Shown here: positions 47,308-55,364 of the stretch, piece after piece | Position numbering within the stretch: the first letter of the stretch is position 1 | Layout: each line of letters opens with the position of its first letter | NCBI GenBank assembly: GCA_015664885.1 | Contig: DQPL01000021.1 | Span: 1 to 64,000 of the forward strand | Source: Gemmatimonadota bacterium | GTDB lineage: Bacteria > Gemmatimonadota > Gemmatimonadetes > Longimicrobiales > Gaopeijiaceae | Length of the DNA: 64,000 nt | Direction: 5' to 3' | Notes under the pieces: generated by a model | The model's input: only the letters and a program-made list of their open reading frames with translations | Told to the model about the DNA's origin: nothing | Databases searched by the model: none | Translations under genes and position numbers: made by a program

Positions 47308-48769
47308 GTGGGACCTCCTCCGACACCTCCACGTCCGGGGCGTCGTCCCCCGGCACCTCCGCGTCCGAAGTGTCGTCCGCAGCGTCTGCCGCGACCTCAT
47401 TTTCGCCGGCAGCCTCGGCGCCTTCCTCCGCTGCCGACTCGTCCTCACTGTCCGCCCCTTCGGCGGCACCGACCTCGCCTTCGATCACTGTCAACTCGTC
47501 GATGAGCTGAAGAAGACGGTCTGCATCCTTCTCCCCGAGACCCTCGATCCCGAGGAAATCCCGGCGGTCTAAGTCGATGACCTGCAGAAAAGTATCATAC
47601 CCAGCCGCAGATAGAGCCGCCAGTGTGGCCGCCTGTAGATCCAGCTCAGAAAGCGGGAAATCCGCAGTCTCGTACTCGTCTTCCTCGCTCGCCTTGAAGA
47701 GCGAGAGGTCAGCCCCGCGCTCGAGCCATTCGCGCGAGCCGTACAGGTCGATCTGCCACCCGATCAGTTGCGACGCGAGCCGCACATTCTGGCCGTTCCG
47801 GCCGATTGCAAGCGAGAGCTGGTCCTCACCCACGATCGCCGTAATCACTTGACGCTCGGTGTCGCTCACGACCTTGGAAACCCGCGCGGGCGCCAACGCT
47901 CGCCGAGCGTACACCTCGGTGTCGGGATGCCAAGGCACGATATCGATCCGCTCTCCACCCAGCTCGGAAACGACAGCCTGCACGCGCGAGCCCTTGAGTC
48001 CCACACATGCCCCCACCGGATCCACCGACTCATCCCGGCTGTACACCGCGATCTTGGTCCGGCCACCCACTTCGCGGGCGATGCCACGGATCTCGACGAT
48101 GCCCTGGTGGATCTCCGGGACCTCGAGCTTGAAGAGCGCGGAAACAAAGAGAGGATCCCCCCGGGACAGAATGAGTCGCGGGCCCCTCGGTGTCTCCTCG
48201 ACCTTCTTGAGTACCGCTCGGATGGGGTCACCTTGGCGGAACCGTTCGCGCGGATTCTGGTCCTTCCACGGGATGATCGCGTCGGCGTCACGCGCACGAT
48301 TGAGCATGACGACGAGCTTTCCGCGCTCCGTCTGCTGGACCTCACCGGAGAGCAGTTCACCCACCTCGCCCTCAAACTCGTCCCGGATTCGGTCGCGCTC
48401 GTTTTCCCGAACGCGCTGCTCGATCCGCTGCTTCACCGCCATGACGGCGTTGCGACCGAACTCGGTGAAGTCGACGGGAATCTCCATGACATCACCGACC
48501 TCGAAACCATCGTCGTCCCAGCGGGCCTCTTCAAGTGCGATCTCGGTTGCCGGGTCTTCGACCTCAGCCACCACCCGGCGCAGTACCACGATGTCGAACT
48601 CGCCGGTCGTGTCGTCGATTTCGATTTCGGCCTGCACCGTCGCTCCGTATATACGCGCCAACCCCGCGAGCATGCCGTCCTTTACCAGGTCCGTCATCTC
48701 TTCCTCGGTGAGGCTCTTGGTAGCCGCCACGTCCCTAAACGCCGCTACGATCTGCGCCGCATTCGCCAT
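47285..48769 (-). CDS. nusA: Transcription termination/antitermination protein NusA
   Basis: A 494-residue NusA with N-terminal RNAP-binding domain (about 1-130), S1 domain (LLSGEVQQTERGKLVVMLN), and two KH domains (DPVGACVGLKGSRVQAVVSELGGERID and SLAIGRNGQNVRLASQLIGW). A helix-hairpin-helix-like C-terminal segment (RDFLGIEGLGEKDADRL) and an acidic Ala/Glu-rich tail follow. The ATG at 48769 begins the conserved N-terminus. It is 10 bases downstream of rimP. Confidence 0.97.
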   Translation of the reverse strand: MANAAQIVAAFRDVAATKSLTEEEMTDLVKDGMLAGLARIYGATVQAEIEIDDTTGEFDIVVLRRVVAEVEDPATEIALEEARWDDDGFEVGDVMEIPVDFTEFGRNAVMAVKQRIEQRVRENERDRIRDEFEGEVGELLSGEVQQTERGKLVVMLNRARDADAIIPWKDQNPRERFRQGDPIRAVLKKVEETPRGPRLILSRGDPLFVSALFKLEVPEIHQGIVEIRGIAREVGGRTKIAVYSRDESVDPVGACVGLKGSRVQAVVSELGGERIDIVPWHPDTEVYARRALAPARVSKVVSDTERQVITAIVGEDQLSLAIGRNGQNVRLASQLIGWQIDLYGSREWLERGADLSLFKASEEDEYETADFPLSELDLQAATLAALSAAGYDTFLQVIDLDRRDFLGIEGLGEKDADRLLQLIDELTVIEGEVGAAEGADSEDESAAEEGAEAAGENEVAADAADDTSDAEVPGDDAPDVEVSEEVPLEGEGEA

Positions 48770-48779
48770 GTCTAGTTCC

Positions 48780-49271
48780 TCACTTCCACGTGAAGACCAA
48801 GTGGGCGTCCCGAATCTTCGACCGCGGGACGACCACTTCATCACCGTCGGCGAGCCGCAAGCGAATCGCCTCTGACTGCCCTGCACTTCCGGCGAGCCCG
48901 AGCAACTCTCCCTCGAGTCGGTGCGACCGACCCGCGAGCACCTCGCGACCCTTGATCACCACTCTCTCACCGCTGAAGCGATCGAAATCCCGCGCCTTCT
49001 TCAGCGGCCGCTCAACGCCCGGAGAGGAAACCTCGAGCACGTAACGCTCCGAGAGCGCCTCGTGCTCGTCCAACCGTGCTTCGAGCGCTCGGCTCACCTT
49101 CGCACAATCGCCCACAGTCACTCCGTTCTCCGGGCTCGAATCCTCGCGATCGATGCGAATGCGGAGAACCGGCCGTCGACCACTTCCTCCCCACCGAACA
49201 TCGACGAGCTCGAAACCGAGGTCTTCGACCTCGCTCTCGAGGACCCGCTCGACATCGGCAACTGCGTGCAT
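48780..49271 (-). CDS. rimP: Ribosome maturation factor RimP
   Basis: A 163-residue RimP needed for 30S maturation. It has DLGFELVDVRWGGSGRRPVLRIRIDRE, the CAKVSRALEARLDE helix, LEVSSPGVERPLKKARDFDRF and a C-terminal Sm-like domain. I chose the ATG at 49271 because GGAG lies 8 bases upstream; a TTG at 49289 in the same frame adds six residues. It is the first gene of the operon running to rpsO. Confidence 0.95.
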   Translation of the reverse strand: MHAVADVERVLESEVEDLGFELVDVRWGGSGRRPVLRIRIDREDSSPENGVTVGDCAKVSRALEARLDEHEALSERYVLEVSSPGVERPLKKARDFDRFSGERVVIKGREVLAGRSHRLEGELLGLAGSAGQSEAIRLRLADGDEVVVPRSKIRDAHLVFTWK

Positions 49272-49291
49272 AGAGCCCGCTCCAATCAATA

Positions 49292-49319
49292 GGGGTACAC
49301 CGCAAGAGCGACGTACCCC
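49292..49319 (-). promoter_or_regulatory. Leader hairpin before rimP
   Basis: GGGGTAC (49292-49298) pairs with GTACCCC (49313-49319) around a 14-base loop. It sits about 20 bases from the rimP start. With the terminator-like hairpin at 49344-49363 it forms a structured leader that could regulate the operon. Confidence 0.45.
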
Positions 49320-49335
49320 CCAAACACACTCCGAA

Positions 49336-49363
49336 CAAAAAAGCGGGGGCGACCTGCTCCCCC
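49336..49363 (-). terminator. Terminator-like hairpin in the rimP leader
   Basis: On the minus strand GGGGGAGCAGGTCGCCCCC (49345-49363) is followed by GC and six T. It is downstream of the candidate rimP promoter, so it would act as an attenuator rather than as the end of the upstream gene. Confidence 0.6.
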
Positions 49364-49409
49364 ACTTCAGAAAAAAGTAGGACCGCCCGGTGGCGGCCCG
49401 TCCAACGCT

Positions 49410-49457
49410 ACAATATAAACAAGGCCCGAAACGCGCTCAAGGTCGGCGCTTCGGGCC
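49410..49457 (-). terminator. Terminator of the acidic helical protein gene
   Basis: An 8-bp stem, GGCCCGAA with TTCGGGCC (49423-49430 and 49450-49457), has a 19-base loop, then TTGTTTATATTG on the minus strand. It is 23 bases after the stop of the upstream gene. Confidence 0.6.
49412..49440 (-). promoter_or_regulatory. Candidate sigma-70 promoter for the rimP-nusA-infB operon
   Basis: TTGAGC (49435-49440) and TATATT (49412-49417) are spaced 17 bases apart on the minus strand. Four of six and five of six bases match the consensus. It overlaps the terminator of the upstream acidic-protein gene and lies about 140 bases before rimP. Confidence 0.5.
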
Positions 49458-49480
49458 ACCGCTGCAATCGGGGAAAACCC

Positions 49481-50044
49481 CTAGTCGGAACGCTCCTGAG
49501 CATCGGGCGTCCCCCCAGCAGACGTCTGCTCAGCCTCAGGGGTCTCCTCAGCTTGGGACGTCTGCGCCTTAGGGGCCTCCTCAGCTTGGGACGCCTGCTC
49601 AGCGTCGGACGCCCCCTCAGCCTCTTTGCTTTCTTCCGCATCAGCCGCGGCTCCGTCGTCCGCGGCCGAAGCGGGCACGTCCTCAGTGGCTTCTGCAACG
49701 TCGCCGTCTTCAGCCGCCTTCCCGAAGCCGAGGTGGTCCTCCAGTGCGGCTACCCGGGTCTTGATGACGTCAACCACGCTCCCGAGGCCATCGAATTCCT
49801 TTTGCGTAACGAAGTCGATCCGATCCTTCGCCTCTTCGGCTGCAGCCTGCGCCTTGTCGAGCGCTTCTCTCATGAGCTCACGAGCCCGCTCGGTCGAAAG
49901 ATCGCCCTTCTCCTTGGCGTCTTGGATCGTCTCTTCCAAAGCCTCCTTGAACGCGGAGAGCACCCCGATGCCTTGCTTGATGCCGTCGGAGACTCGTTCC
50001 TTCGCGCCCCGCTTTTCTTCCTCGCCCTTCTTTTCCTCGGTCAT
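49481..50044 (-). CDS. Acidic helical protein, phasin-like
   Basis: 187 residues. The N-terminal half is helical and mixed-charge (RVSDGIKQGIGVLSAFKEALEETIQDAKEKG, then LMREALDKAQAAAEEAKDRIDFVT). It resembles phasins and related coiled-coil proteins. The second half is an Ala/Glu/Asp/Ser/Gln low-complexity tail that includes a repeated QAEEAPK/QAEETPE pattern. No enzymatic motif is seen. It has its own terminator and lies between murA and the rimP operon. Polyhydroxyalkanoate-granule binding is only a possibility. Confidence 0.6.
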   Translation of the reverse strand: MTEEKKGEEEKRGAKERVSDGIKQGIGVLSAFKEALEETIQDAKEKGDLSTERARELMREALDKAQAAAEEAKDRIDFVTQKEFDGLGSVVDVIKTRVAALEDHLGFGKAAEDGDVAEATEDVPASAADDGAAADAEESKEAEGASDAEQASQAEEAPKAQTSQAEETPEAEQTSAGGTPDAQERSD

Positions 50045-50111
50045 CGTGCGTCCTCTGCTCCACTCGTGAGTTGCTGCCTCTGCGCCCTAGGGCGCCCAGT
50101 TGGCACTCGAT

Positions 50112-51401
50112 TCAACCGTCCGACTCCTCCGTACGCTCAATGCGCGCGCCCAATCCGGCCAGCCGCTCGTCGATGGCCTCGTAGCCTCGTTCGATCTGCC
50201 GGATGTTGCGGATCTTGCTGGTCCCGTGCGCTCCGAGCGCCGCTATGAGCAATGCCATGCCCGCGCGGATGTCCGGACTCTCGAGCACCCCTGGCTGGAG
50301 GGGAGTCGGTCCGACGATCACCGCGCGATGAGGGTCGCACAAGATGATCGACGCTCCCATCGCGACCAGCTTGTCGGTGAAGTACATGCGTGATTCGAAC
50401 ATCTTCTCGTGAATGAGCACAGTGCCCTCGCACTGCGTCGCGACAACGACGGCGATCGACGTGAGGTCCGCGGGAAACGCAGGCCACGGGCCGTCATCGA
50501 ACTTGGGCACGTGGCCAAACGCATCCTGCCGGATCTTATGTCGCCCAGACCCGTGTACATGCAAATCCGAGCCCTCCACGGTGCATTCGATGCCGAGGCG
50601 CCGAAACCCCAGCAGTGTGGAGTCGAGATGCTCGAGCGGCGCCCCTTCGATGGTAATATCGCTACCGGTCACCGCGGCGAGGCCTATGAACGAACCGGTC
50701 TCGATGTGGTCGGCGCCGATCGTGTACTCGGTACCGTGTAGAGCCTGCACACCTTCGATTTCTAGAATGTGGGTACCAATGCCCTTGATTCGCGCACCCA
50801 TGGCGTTCAGCAAGTGACAGAGGTCCTGGACGTGGGGCTCTGAAGCCCCATTGCGAATTCGAGTGTGACCTTCGGCACGGACCGCGGCCATGATCGCGTT
50901 CTCGGTACCCGTCACCGACGGCTCGTCCAGAAACATGTCCGCCCCGAGCAACCGCTTAGCGGAGATGGTGAATCCACCGTTCAAGGTCACCTCGGCACCC
51001 AACGCCTCGAACGCGAGAAAGTGGGTGTCCATCCTCCGCCGCCCGATCACGTCGCCGCCGGGAGGCGGGAGCTCTACGTGGCCAAACCGCGCAAGCAGCG
51101 GCCCCGCCAGCAAGAGCGACGCACGGATCCGTTCGGCGAGCACGCGATCCACAGAATTCGTGTGCACTGACGAAGCGTCGATGGTTACATCGTTGGCACC
51201 ATCCCAGCCTACCTCCGCCCCCAGCGACTCGATGATCTCCAGAAACGTGAGCACATCCCGAATCCGCGGGATGTTGTGCAGGGTCACCGGTTCCGACGCA
51301 AGCACCGTGGCAGCCAGGCAGGGTAAAGCGGCGTTCTTGTTGCCGGCGGGGCGAATCCGGCCTTGGAGCCGGTGGCTGCCTTCGACCAAAAAAGTCCCCA
51401 T
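50112..51401 (-). CDS. murA: UDP-N-acetylglucosamine 1-carboxyvinyltransferase, Cys-to-Asp variant
   Basis: A 429-residue MurA, the first committed step of peptidoglycan synthesis (enolpyruvyl transfer from PEP). The UDP-GlcNAc site motif PAGNKNA (Lys22) and the inside-out barrel repeats are normal, and the end IRNIRQIERGYEAIDERLAGLGA is typical. The flexible loop reads PPGGDVIGRRRMD. Asp117 occupies the position of the catalytic and fosfomycin-alkylated Cys115 of E. coli. This substitution is known in Mycobacterium, Chlamydia and Borrelia and makes the enzyme fosfomycin-insensitive. The ATG at 51401 starts at the conserved N-terminus. Confidence 0.94.
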   Translation of the reverse strand: MGTFLVEGSHRLQGRIRPAGNKNAALPCLAATVLASEPVTLHNIPRIRDVLTFLEIIESLGAEVGWDGANDVTIDASSVHTNSVDRVLAERIRASLLLAGPLLARFGHVELPPPGGDVIGRRRMDTHFLAFEALGAEVTLNGGFTISAKRLLGADMFLDEPSVTGTENAIMAAVRAEGHTRIRNGASEPHVQDLCHLLNAMGARIKGIGTHILEIEGVQALHGTEYTIGADHIETGSFIGLAAVTGSDITIEGAPLEHLDSTLLGFRRLGIECTVEGSDLHVHGSGRHKIRQDAFGHVPKFDDGPWPAFPADLTSIAVVVATQCEGTVLIHEKMFESRMYFTDKLVAMGASIILCDPHRAVIVGPTPLQPGVLESPDIRAGMALLIAALGAHGTSKIRNIRQIERGYEAIDERLAGLGARIERTEESDG

Positions 51402-51596
51402 GGTCTCCGAGAAACGGGGTGGTGGTGGGGTCGGGCGGCCTCGAAGATACCGCTCGTCTCCACTCAGCAGCAACTGAGTCATGCGCCCTCCTCTTCTGGA
51501 CGCACATGAGCAATGCATGATGCATGCCCGCCAGCTTGCTCCGGGTCGCCGACCGATCTAACATCGCCCAGTCCTTCGGTTTTCTACCGGTCAGCT

Positions 51597-52058
51597 ATGC
51601 GCCTCAGAGAGTTTCTTCGATCAGATTTCGTCGTCCTACGCCTTGAAGCGAACGACATCGACGGGGTAGTCGAGGAGGTATGCGCTTGCGCGGCGGCAGC
51701 GGGGATCGGCGACGCGGAGGTCATCGCCGACAAGCTGCTGGAGCGCGAACGCGCCCACTCGACGGTGATCGGTTCCGGCCTCGCGATTCCGCACGCCACG
51801 GTCCCAGGCTTGGCAGAACCAGTGATCGGTGTCGCCATCGCCGGGAAGCCAATCGACTACGGACCGCCCGGCACCGACCCTGTGCGCTTGTTCTTCGTTC
51901 TGCTTTCGCCGCCTGGAAGAGAACGCGAGCATGTGAAGCTATTGGCGCGTATATGCCGCCTCGCGCGACACGACGACTTCATCGACGAGCTGCAGTCTGC
52001 CCATGACGATGCATCGGTGATCCGGAGTATCGAATCGGTCGACGACCGGCACGTATGA
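51597..52058 (+). CDS. PTS EIIA (fructose/nitrogen type)-like regulatory protein
   Basis: A 153-residue EIIA-2 domain protein. The phosphorylatable His66 lies in GSGLAIPHATVPGL, and the LFFVLLSPPGREREHVKLLARICRLARHDDF segment is typical of PtsN/FruA-type IIA. The ATG at 51597 starts at the domain; an upstream extension is less likely. No EIIB, EIIC, HPr or EI gene is nearby, so a regulatory rather than a sugar-transport role is likely. It overlaps the next gene by 4 bases and is divergent from murA with a 195-base gap. Confidence 0.87.
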   Translation: MRLREFLRSDFVVLRLEANDIDGVVEEVCACAAAAGIGDAEVIADKLLERERAHSTVIGSGLAIPHATVPGLAEPVIGVAIAGKPIDYGPPGTDPVRLFFVLLSPPGREREHVKLLARICRLARHDDFIDELQSAHDDASVIRSIESVDDRHV

Positions 52059-52429
52059 CGACGGACGGTAGCAAACGGCTGCTCGTCGCGATCATCAACG
52101 ACCCCGACACGATCGACGAGATCCTGTCAGGCTTCATCGAGCTCGGGATCACTGGTGCGACCATCCTCAATAGCGAAGGCATGGGGAGCGTGTTGTCCCA
52201 CGACATCCCCATCTTTGCGGGCCTTCAGACCTTGATCAGCGGATCTCGTCCACAAAATCGGATGATCTTCTCGGTCCTTCCGGCCTCGTTGGTCGACTCG
52301 GCCGTCGAGCTGCTCCAGGAGATTTCGGGGGACCTGGAGAAGCCCGCGACAGGCATCGTGTTCACGCTTCCGGTGGATCGTGTCGAGGGGTTGGCGCCAG
52401 AGTTGGGCGGCGAGGGCAACCCGATCTGA
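52055..52429 (+). CDS. PII-like signalling protein
   Basis: A 124-residue protein whose pattern matches the PII/CutA1 ferredoxin-like fold: KRLLVAIINDPDTIDEILSGFIELGITGATIL, SHDIPIFAGLQTLISGSRPQNRMIFSVL and GIVFTLPVDRVEGL. It lacks the T-loop tyrosine site of GlnB. It is placed between an EIIA-like gene and a cation antiporter with 4-base overlaps on both sides, which suggests a small-molecule or EIIA-dependent regulator of the antiporter. Ligand and target are inferred. Confidence 0.7.
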   Translation: MTTDGSKRLLVAIINDPDTIDEILSGFIELGITGATILNSEGMGSVLSHDIPIFAGLQTLISGSRPQNRMIFSVLPASLVDSAVELLQEISGDLEKPATGIVFTLPVDRVEGLAPELGGEGNPI

Positions 52430-53724
52430 AACCCCTGGTCGGCGCTCTCGTCATCATCGTTGTCGCCCTCGTGGGCGCGCGCTTCACCTTCTCGAGGCAG
52501 CGCACCCCGTTGGGACCGCGGCTGCTGTTTCGGACCGGCACGCACTTCTTGATTGTCGGCTTCTTGATCGGCCCCGCCGGTCTCGGGCTAGTCACCGAGC
52601 AGGCAACCGGCCAACTCTTGCCGTTCCTCGCACTGGGGCTAGGGTGGGTCGGCTTCCAGTTCGGTCTCCAACTCGACCGAGAGAACCTACGACTTTTCGC
52701 TGCCTCCTATCACGCGCTGGCGATTGGGCAGGCTGCCATCACGTTCGCTCTGTTCTTCGGGGTGGGCTGGACGATCTTGACGATCGCCGGCCTAACAGAT
52801 CGCGTGGCGCACCTGTTGCTGCTCGGCGCCGCAAGCACGGCAGCGGTTACCGCCCCTGCCGGTATCGCTATGGTATCGTCGAACTTCATGGTGAAGGGAC
52901 ATGTGCGGGACCTCTTGTTCTTCGTCGCGTCCGTCGACGCAGTGTTCGGTATCTTCGCCTTGCAGGTCACCTACTCTCTCTACCGCCACGACTCGGTGAC
53001 CGCGGACGCAGGTCTCCTCGCCCAACTCGGCTTCTTCCTAGCCGTGGCGCTCGGTCTGGGCATTCTTTGCGGCATCATCTTTCTCTGGCTGGTTCGGGTG
53101 CGGCCGGCCGCCGAAGAGCTCGTGCTGTACCTCTTGGGCATCTGCGCGTTCGCCGCCGGCGCCGCGTTGCAGTGGGGACTCTCGCCGTTATTCGTCTCGA
53201 TGGTCATGGGCGCGATGGTCGCCAACATGGGCCGTCGTAGGCAGCGCGTCTCCGCCGTTTTGAGGCGATGGGAGAAGCCCGTCTACGTGACGTTCTTGCT
53301 GCTAGCGGGGGCGCTGCTCCAAATCCCGAGCTGGTGGGTACTGCCGCTGGCGATGGCGTACGCGCTGCTGCGCTTCGCGAGCAAGGCGGTCGCAGCCGCA
53401 ACCATGGTCTCGCTGCTGCCCTTCGACATGGACGTTCCGAAGCGACTCGGGCTGGGCCTCATCCCACAGGGCGGGATTTCGCTCGCCATGGCGGTGTCCG
53501 GAGTGCTACTGTACTCGGACCTTCAGATTCGGGGACTCGAAGCCGAGGCGACACTTCTCGCTGTGATCGTGATCGGCGTCATGCTTTCTGAGATTACGGG
53601 ACCATTCTTGACGATCCGAGTCCTACGCCGCGCTGGCGAAATCTCCCTCCAGGTCGAACAAGCGATCGCAGAGGGGGACACGAGCAAAGCACGCCTAGCA
53701 GCGTTCCCGCCTCGGAGCGGTTAG
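52426..53724 (+). CDS. Cation/proton antiporter (CPA2-like), apparent CTG start
   Basis: About 432 residues with 11-13 membrane helices. The CPA-type segments are FLIGPAGLGLVTEQATGQLLPFLALGLGWVGFQFGLQLD, AASTAAVTAPAG, GAMVANMGRR and GLIPQGGISLAMA. These proteins exchange Na+ or K+ for H+. The first helix (LVGALVIIVVALVGARF) begins before the only conventional start (GTG 52471). Upstream there is no ATG, GTG or TTG in frame. A CTG at 52426 overlaps the preceding TGA as CTGA, with GAGGG upstream, so this is the proposed start. Confidence 0.85.
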   Translation: MKPLVGALVIIVVALVGARFTFSRQRTPLGPRLLFRTGTHFLIVGFLIGPAGLGLVTEQATGQLLPFLALGLGWVGFQFGLQLDRENLRLFAASYHALAIGQAAITFALFFGVGWTILTIAGLTDRVAHLLLLGAASTAAVTAPAGIAMVSSNFMVKGHVRDLLFFVASVDAVFGIFALQVTYSLYRHDSVTADAGLLAQLGFFLAVALGLGILCGIIFLWLVRVRPAAEELVLYLLGICAFAAGAALQWGLSPLFVSMVMGAMVANMGRRRQRVSAVLRRWEKPVYVTFLLLAGALLQIPSWWVLPLAMAYALLRFASKAVAAATMVSLLPFDMDVPKRLGLGLIPQGGISLAMAVSGVLLYSDLQIRGLEAEATLLAVIVIGVMLSEITGPFLTIRVLRRAGEISLQVEQAIAEGDTSKARLAAFPPRSG

Positions 53725-53732
53725 ACTAAAAG

Positions 53733-54377
53733 ATGAGACTGCTGCTCGCGCCCATTCCGCTCCAGAGTTCCCTCCCGGCCGGTGACAGCCTCGCGATCGC
53801 CGCCGATATCGCGATGATCGTGGTCGGTGTGGCGATCGTGATCCTGGCGTTCGCCGGCGTGATGCTCGCGCGCAAGATCAATCGCACGTTGGACGGAGTA
53901 CGTACCGCGGTGGGCCAGAACCTCGGACCCGTGTCAGATCGGGCGCGCGCCATCTCAGACAACGTCGAGTTCATCTCTCATGCGTTGCGCACCGATGTGG
54001 AGCGGCTGAACGCCTCGGTGCACGCACTGAGCGACCGACTCCATCAGGCTTCCGGTCGCATGGAGGAGCGCATCGAAGACTTCAACGCGCTTATGGAAGT
54101 CGTTCAGGAGGAGGCCGAGGGCATGTTCATCGATACCGCGGCAACCATGCGCGGCCTCCGCGAGGGTGCGGCCGCAATCACGCGTGCCGCCGCGACGCCC
54201 GCGGTCGAAAGCGACCAGCGGGACGAGGCCACGCACGAGGCCGATGAGGGAGACGACGTCTTCCTCGAAGCCGAGGCCCCTGAGGAGCCCGACCACCCCG
54301 ACGGCGACTCGGACGCGGCCGACAAGGCGCGGCAGCTCGCGGCCGAGCGGGAGGCGCTGCCTACACCGGAGGGCTGA
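53733..54377 (+). CDS. DUF948-like membrane-anchored coiled-coil protein
   Basis: 214 residues. After a short N-terminus a single membrane helix lies at about 24-46 (IAADIAMIVVGVAIVILAFAG). A helical region follows with ARAISDNVEFISHALRTDVERLNASVHALSDRLHQASGRMEE, similar to DUF948/methyl-accepting-type coiled coils. The C-terminal tail is acidic and disordered. It is 8 bases after the antiporter stop, so it belongs to the same operon. Function is unknown. Confidence 0.7.
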   Translation: MRLLLAPIPLQSSLPAGDSLAIAADIAMIVVGVAIVILAFAGVMLARKINRTLDGVRTAVGQNLGPVSDRARAISDNVEFISHALRTDVERLNASVHALSDRLHQASGRMEERIEDFNALMEVVQEEAEGMFIDTAATMRGLREGAAAITRAAATPAVESDQRDEATHEADEGDDVFLEAEAPEEPDHPDGDSDAADKARQLAAEREALPTPEG

Positions 54378-54394
54378 GTCTCATCGGCAGTCTC

Positions 54395-55357
54395 ATGGCC
54401 GCGCTCCTCGTCGCTCTCGCATGGCTCCTCTTGCTTCCCCACCCGGCAGCCGCCTGGGGTCCCGCCACGCACGTCGCGCTGGGTCAGGTGGTACTCGGTG
54501 CTCTCTACCTGGTACCGCCAGCGATCCGGGTGCTGCTCGAGCGCTACCCTCTTGACTTCCTTTACGGCTCGATCGCCGCCGACATCTCCTTCGCGAAGAA
54601 ATACGTTCCGGAGGGTCGGCATTGCCACAACTGGGCAATCGGCGAGGAGATTCTCGAAGCCGCCGGTACGGACCGGCTGCGGGCGGTCGGCTACGGCTAC
54701 CTGGCCCACCTCGCGGCCGACACGATCGCGCACAATATCTTCGTGCCGCGTCAACTTTTGCTCACCAGCACGACCAAAACACTCGGTCACGCCTACTGGG
54801 AACACAGGATGGACCTGCATGTGGGGGACGAATTCCTCAGGCAGGCCCGAGTGCTGGTCATCGAAAACGACCATTCCGACGCAGACGAGCTCCTCGACGA
54901 TGTGTTGAGCCGCACGATCTTCAGCTTCAAGGCCAATCGGAAGATCTTCCGAGGGATGATTCGCCTCACGGGCGATGAACGATGGCAGCGAGTCTTCGGG
55001 CAGGTAGTCGCCAAGTCGCGCTTCGATCTCCCCAACTCCGTGGTCGATCGCTACTTCGAACTCGCCTTCGAGCAAGTGATCGACTACCTGACCGCCCGGG
55101 CCGATTCGGGTGCCGCCCAGCTGGATCCGGTCGGAGAGCTGAATCTCAAGCTGGCCAAGAAGGTGCGCCGGCGGGCGCTATCAGATCACTCGGTGGACCA
55201 GCCTGGCGTGCTGACCGAGATGGCTGATGCCTTCTTTCCCTTCCCGGATGGCTCACCCCGTTTTTGGCCAGAGGTCCGCGACCCCGCGTTCAAAGCCGGC
55301 GTGAGTGCGCACCAATCAGAGTCGTCCCGGGATCCAGGCGCACTCGGCCAATCATAA
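54395..55357 (+). CDS. Exported zinc-dependent phospholipase C-like protein
   Basis: A 320-residue protein with a signal peptide (LLVALAWLLLLPHPAAA, cleavage before WGP). The mature Trp plus conserved His/Asp positions are those of the zinc-dependent phospholipase C family: THVALG, GSIAADISF, HCHNW, YLAHLAADTIAHNIFVPRQ and HAYWEHRMDL. These enzymes bind three zinc ions and hydrolyse phosphodiester bonds. It is probably periplasmic. It is the last gene of the plus-strand operon and converges on gatB. Confidence 0.85.
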   Translation: MAALLVALAWLLLLPHPAAAWGPATHVALGQVVLGALYLVPPAIRVLLERYPLDFLYGSIAADISFAKKYVPEGRHCHNWAIGEEILEAAGTDRLRAVGYGYLAHLAADTIAHNIFVPRQLLLTSTTKTLGHAYWEHRMDLHVGDEFLRQARVLVIENDHSDADELLDDVLSRTIFSFKANRKIFRGMIRLTGDERWQRVFGQVVAKSRFDLPNSVVDRYFELAFEQVIDYLTARADSGAAQLDPVGELNLKLAKKVRRRALSDHSVDQPGVLTEMADAFFPFPDGSPRFWPEVRDPAFKAGVSAHQSESSRDPGALGQS

Positions 55358-55364
55358 GCCGACC

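Noticed and set aside
51402-51596. Operator from the short palindromic ATGCAT elements between murA and the EIIA gene
   Set aside because: The palindrome is too short to separate from chance and no regulator is known.
54104-55075. A 323-codon minus-strand open frame opposite the phospholipase C-like gene
   Set aside because: It is a GC-rich shadow; the plus-strand frame has a signal peptide and conserved His/Asp motifs.
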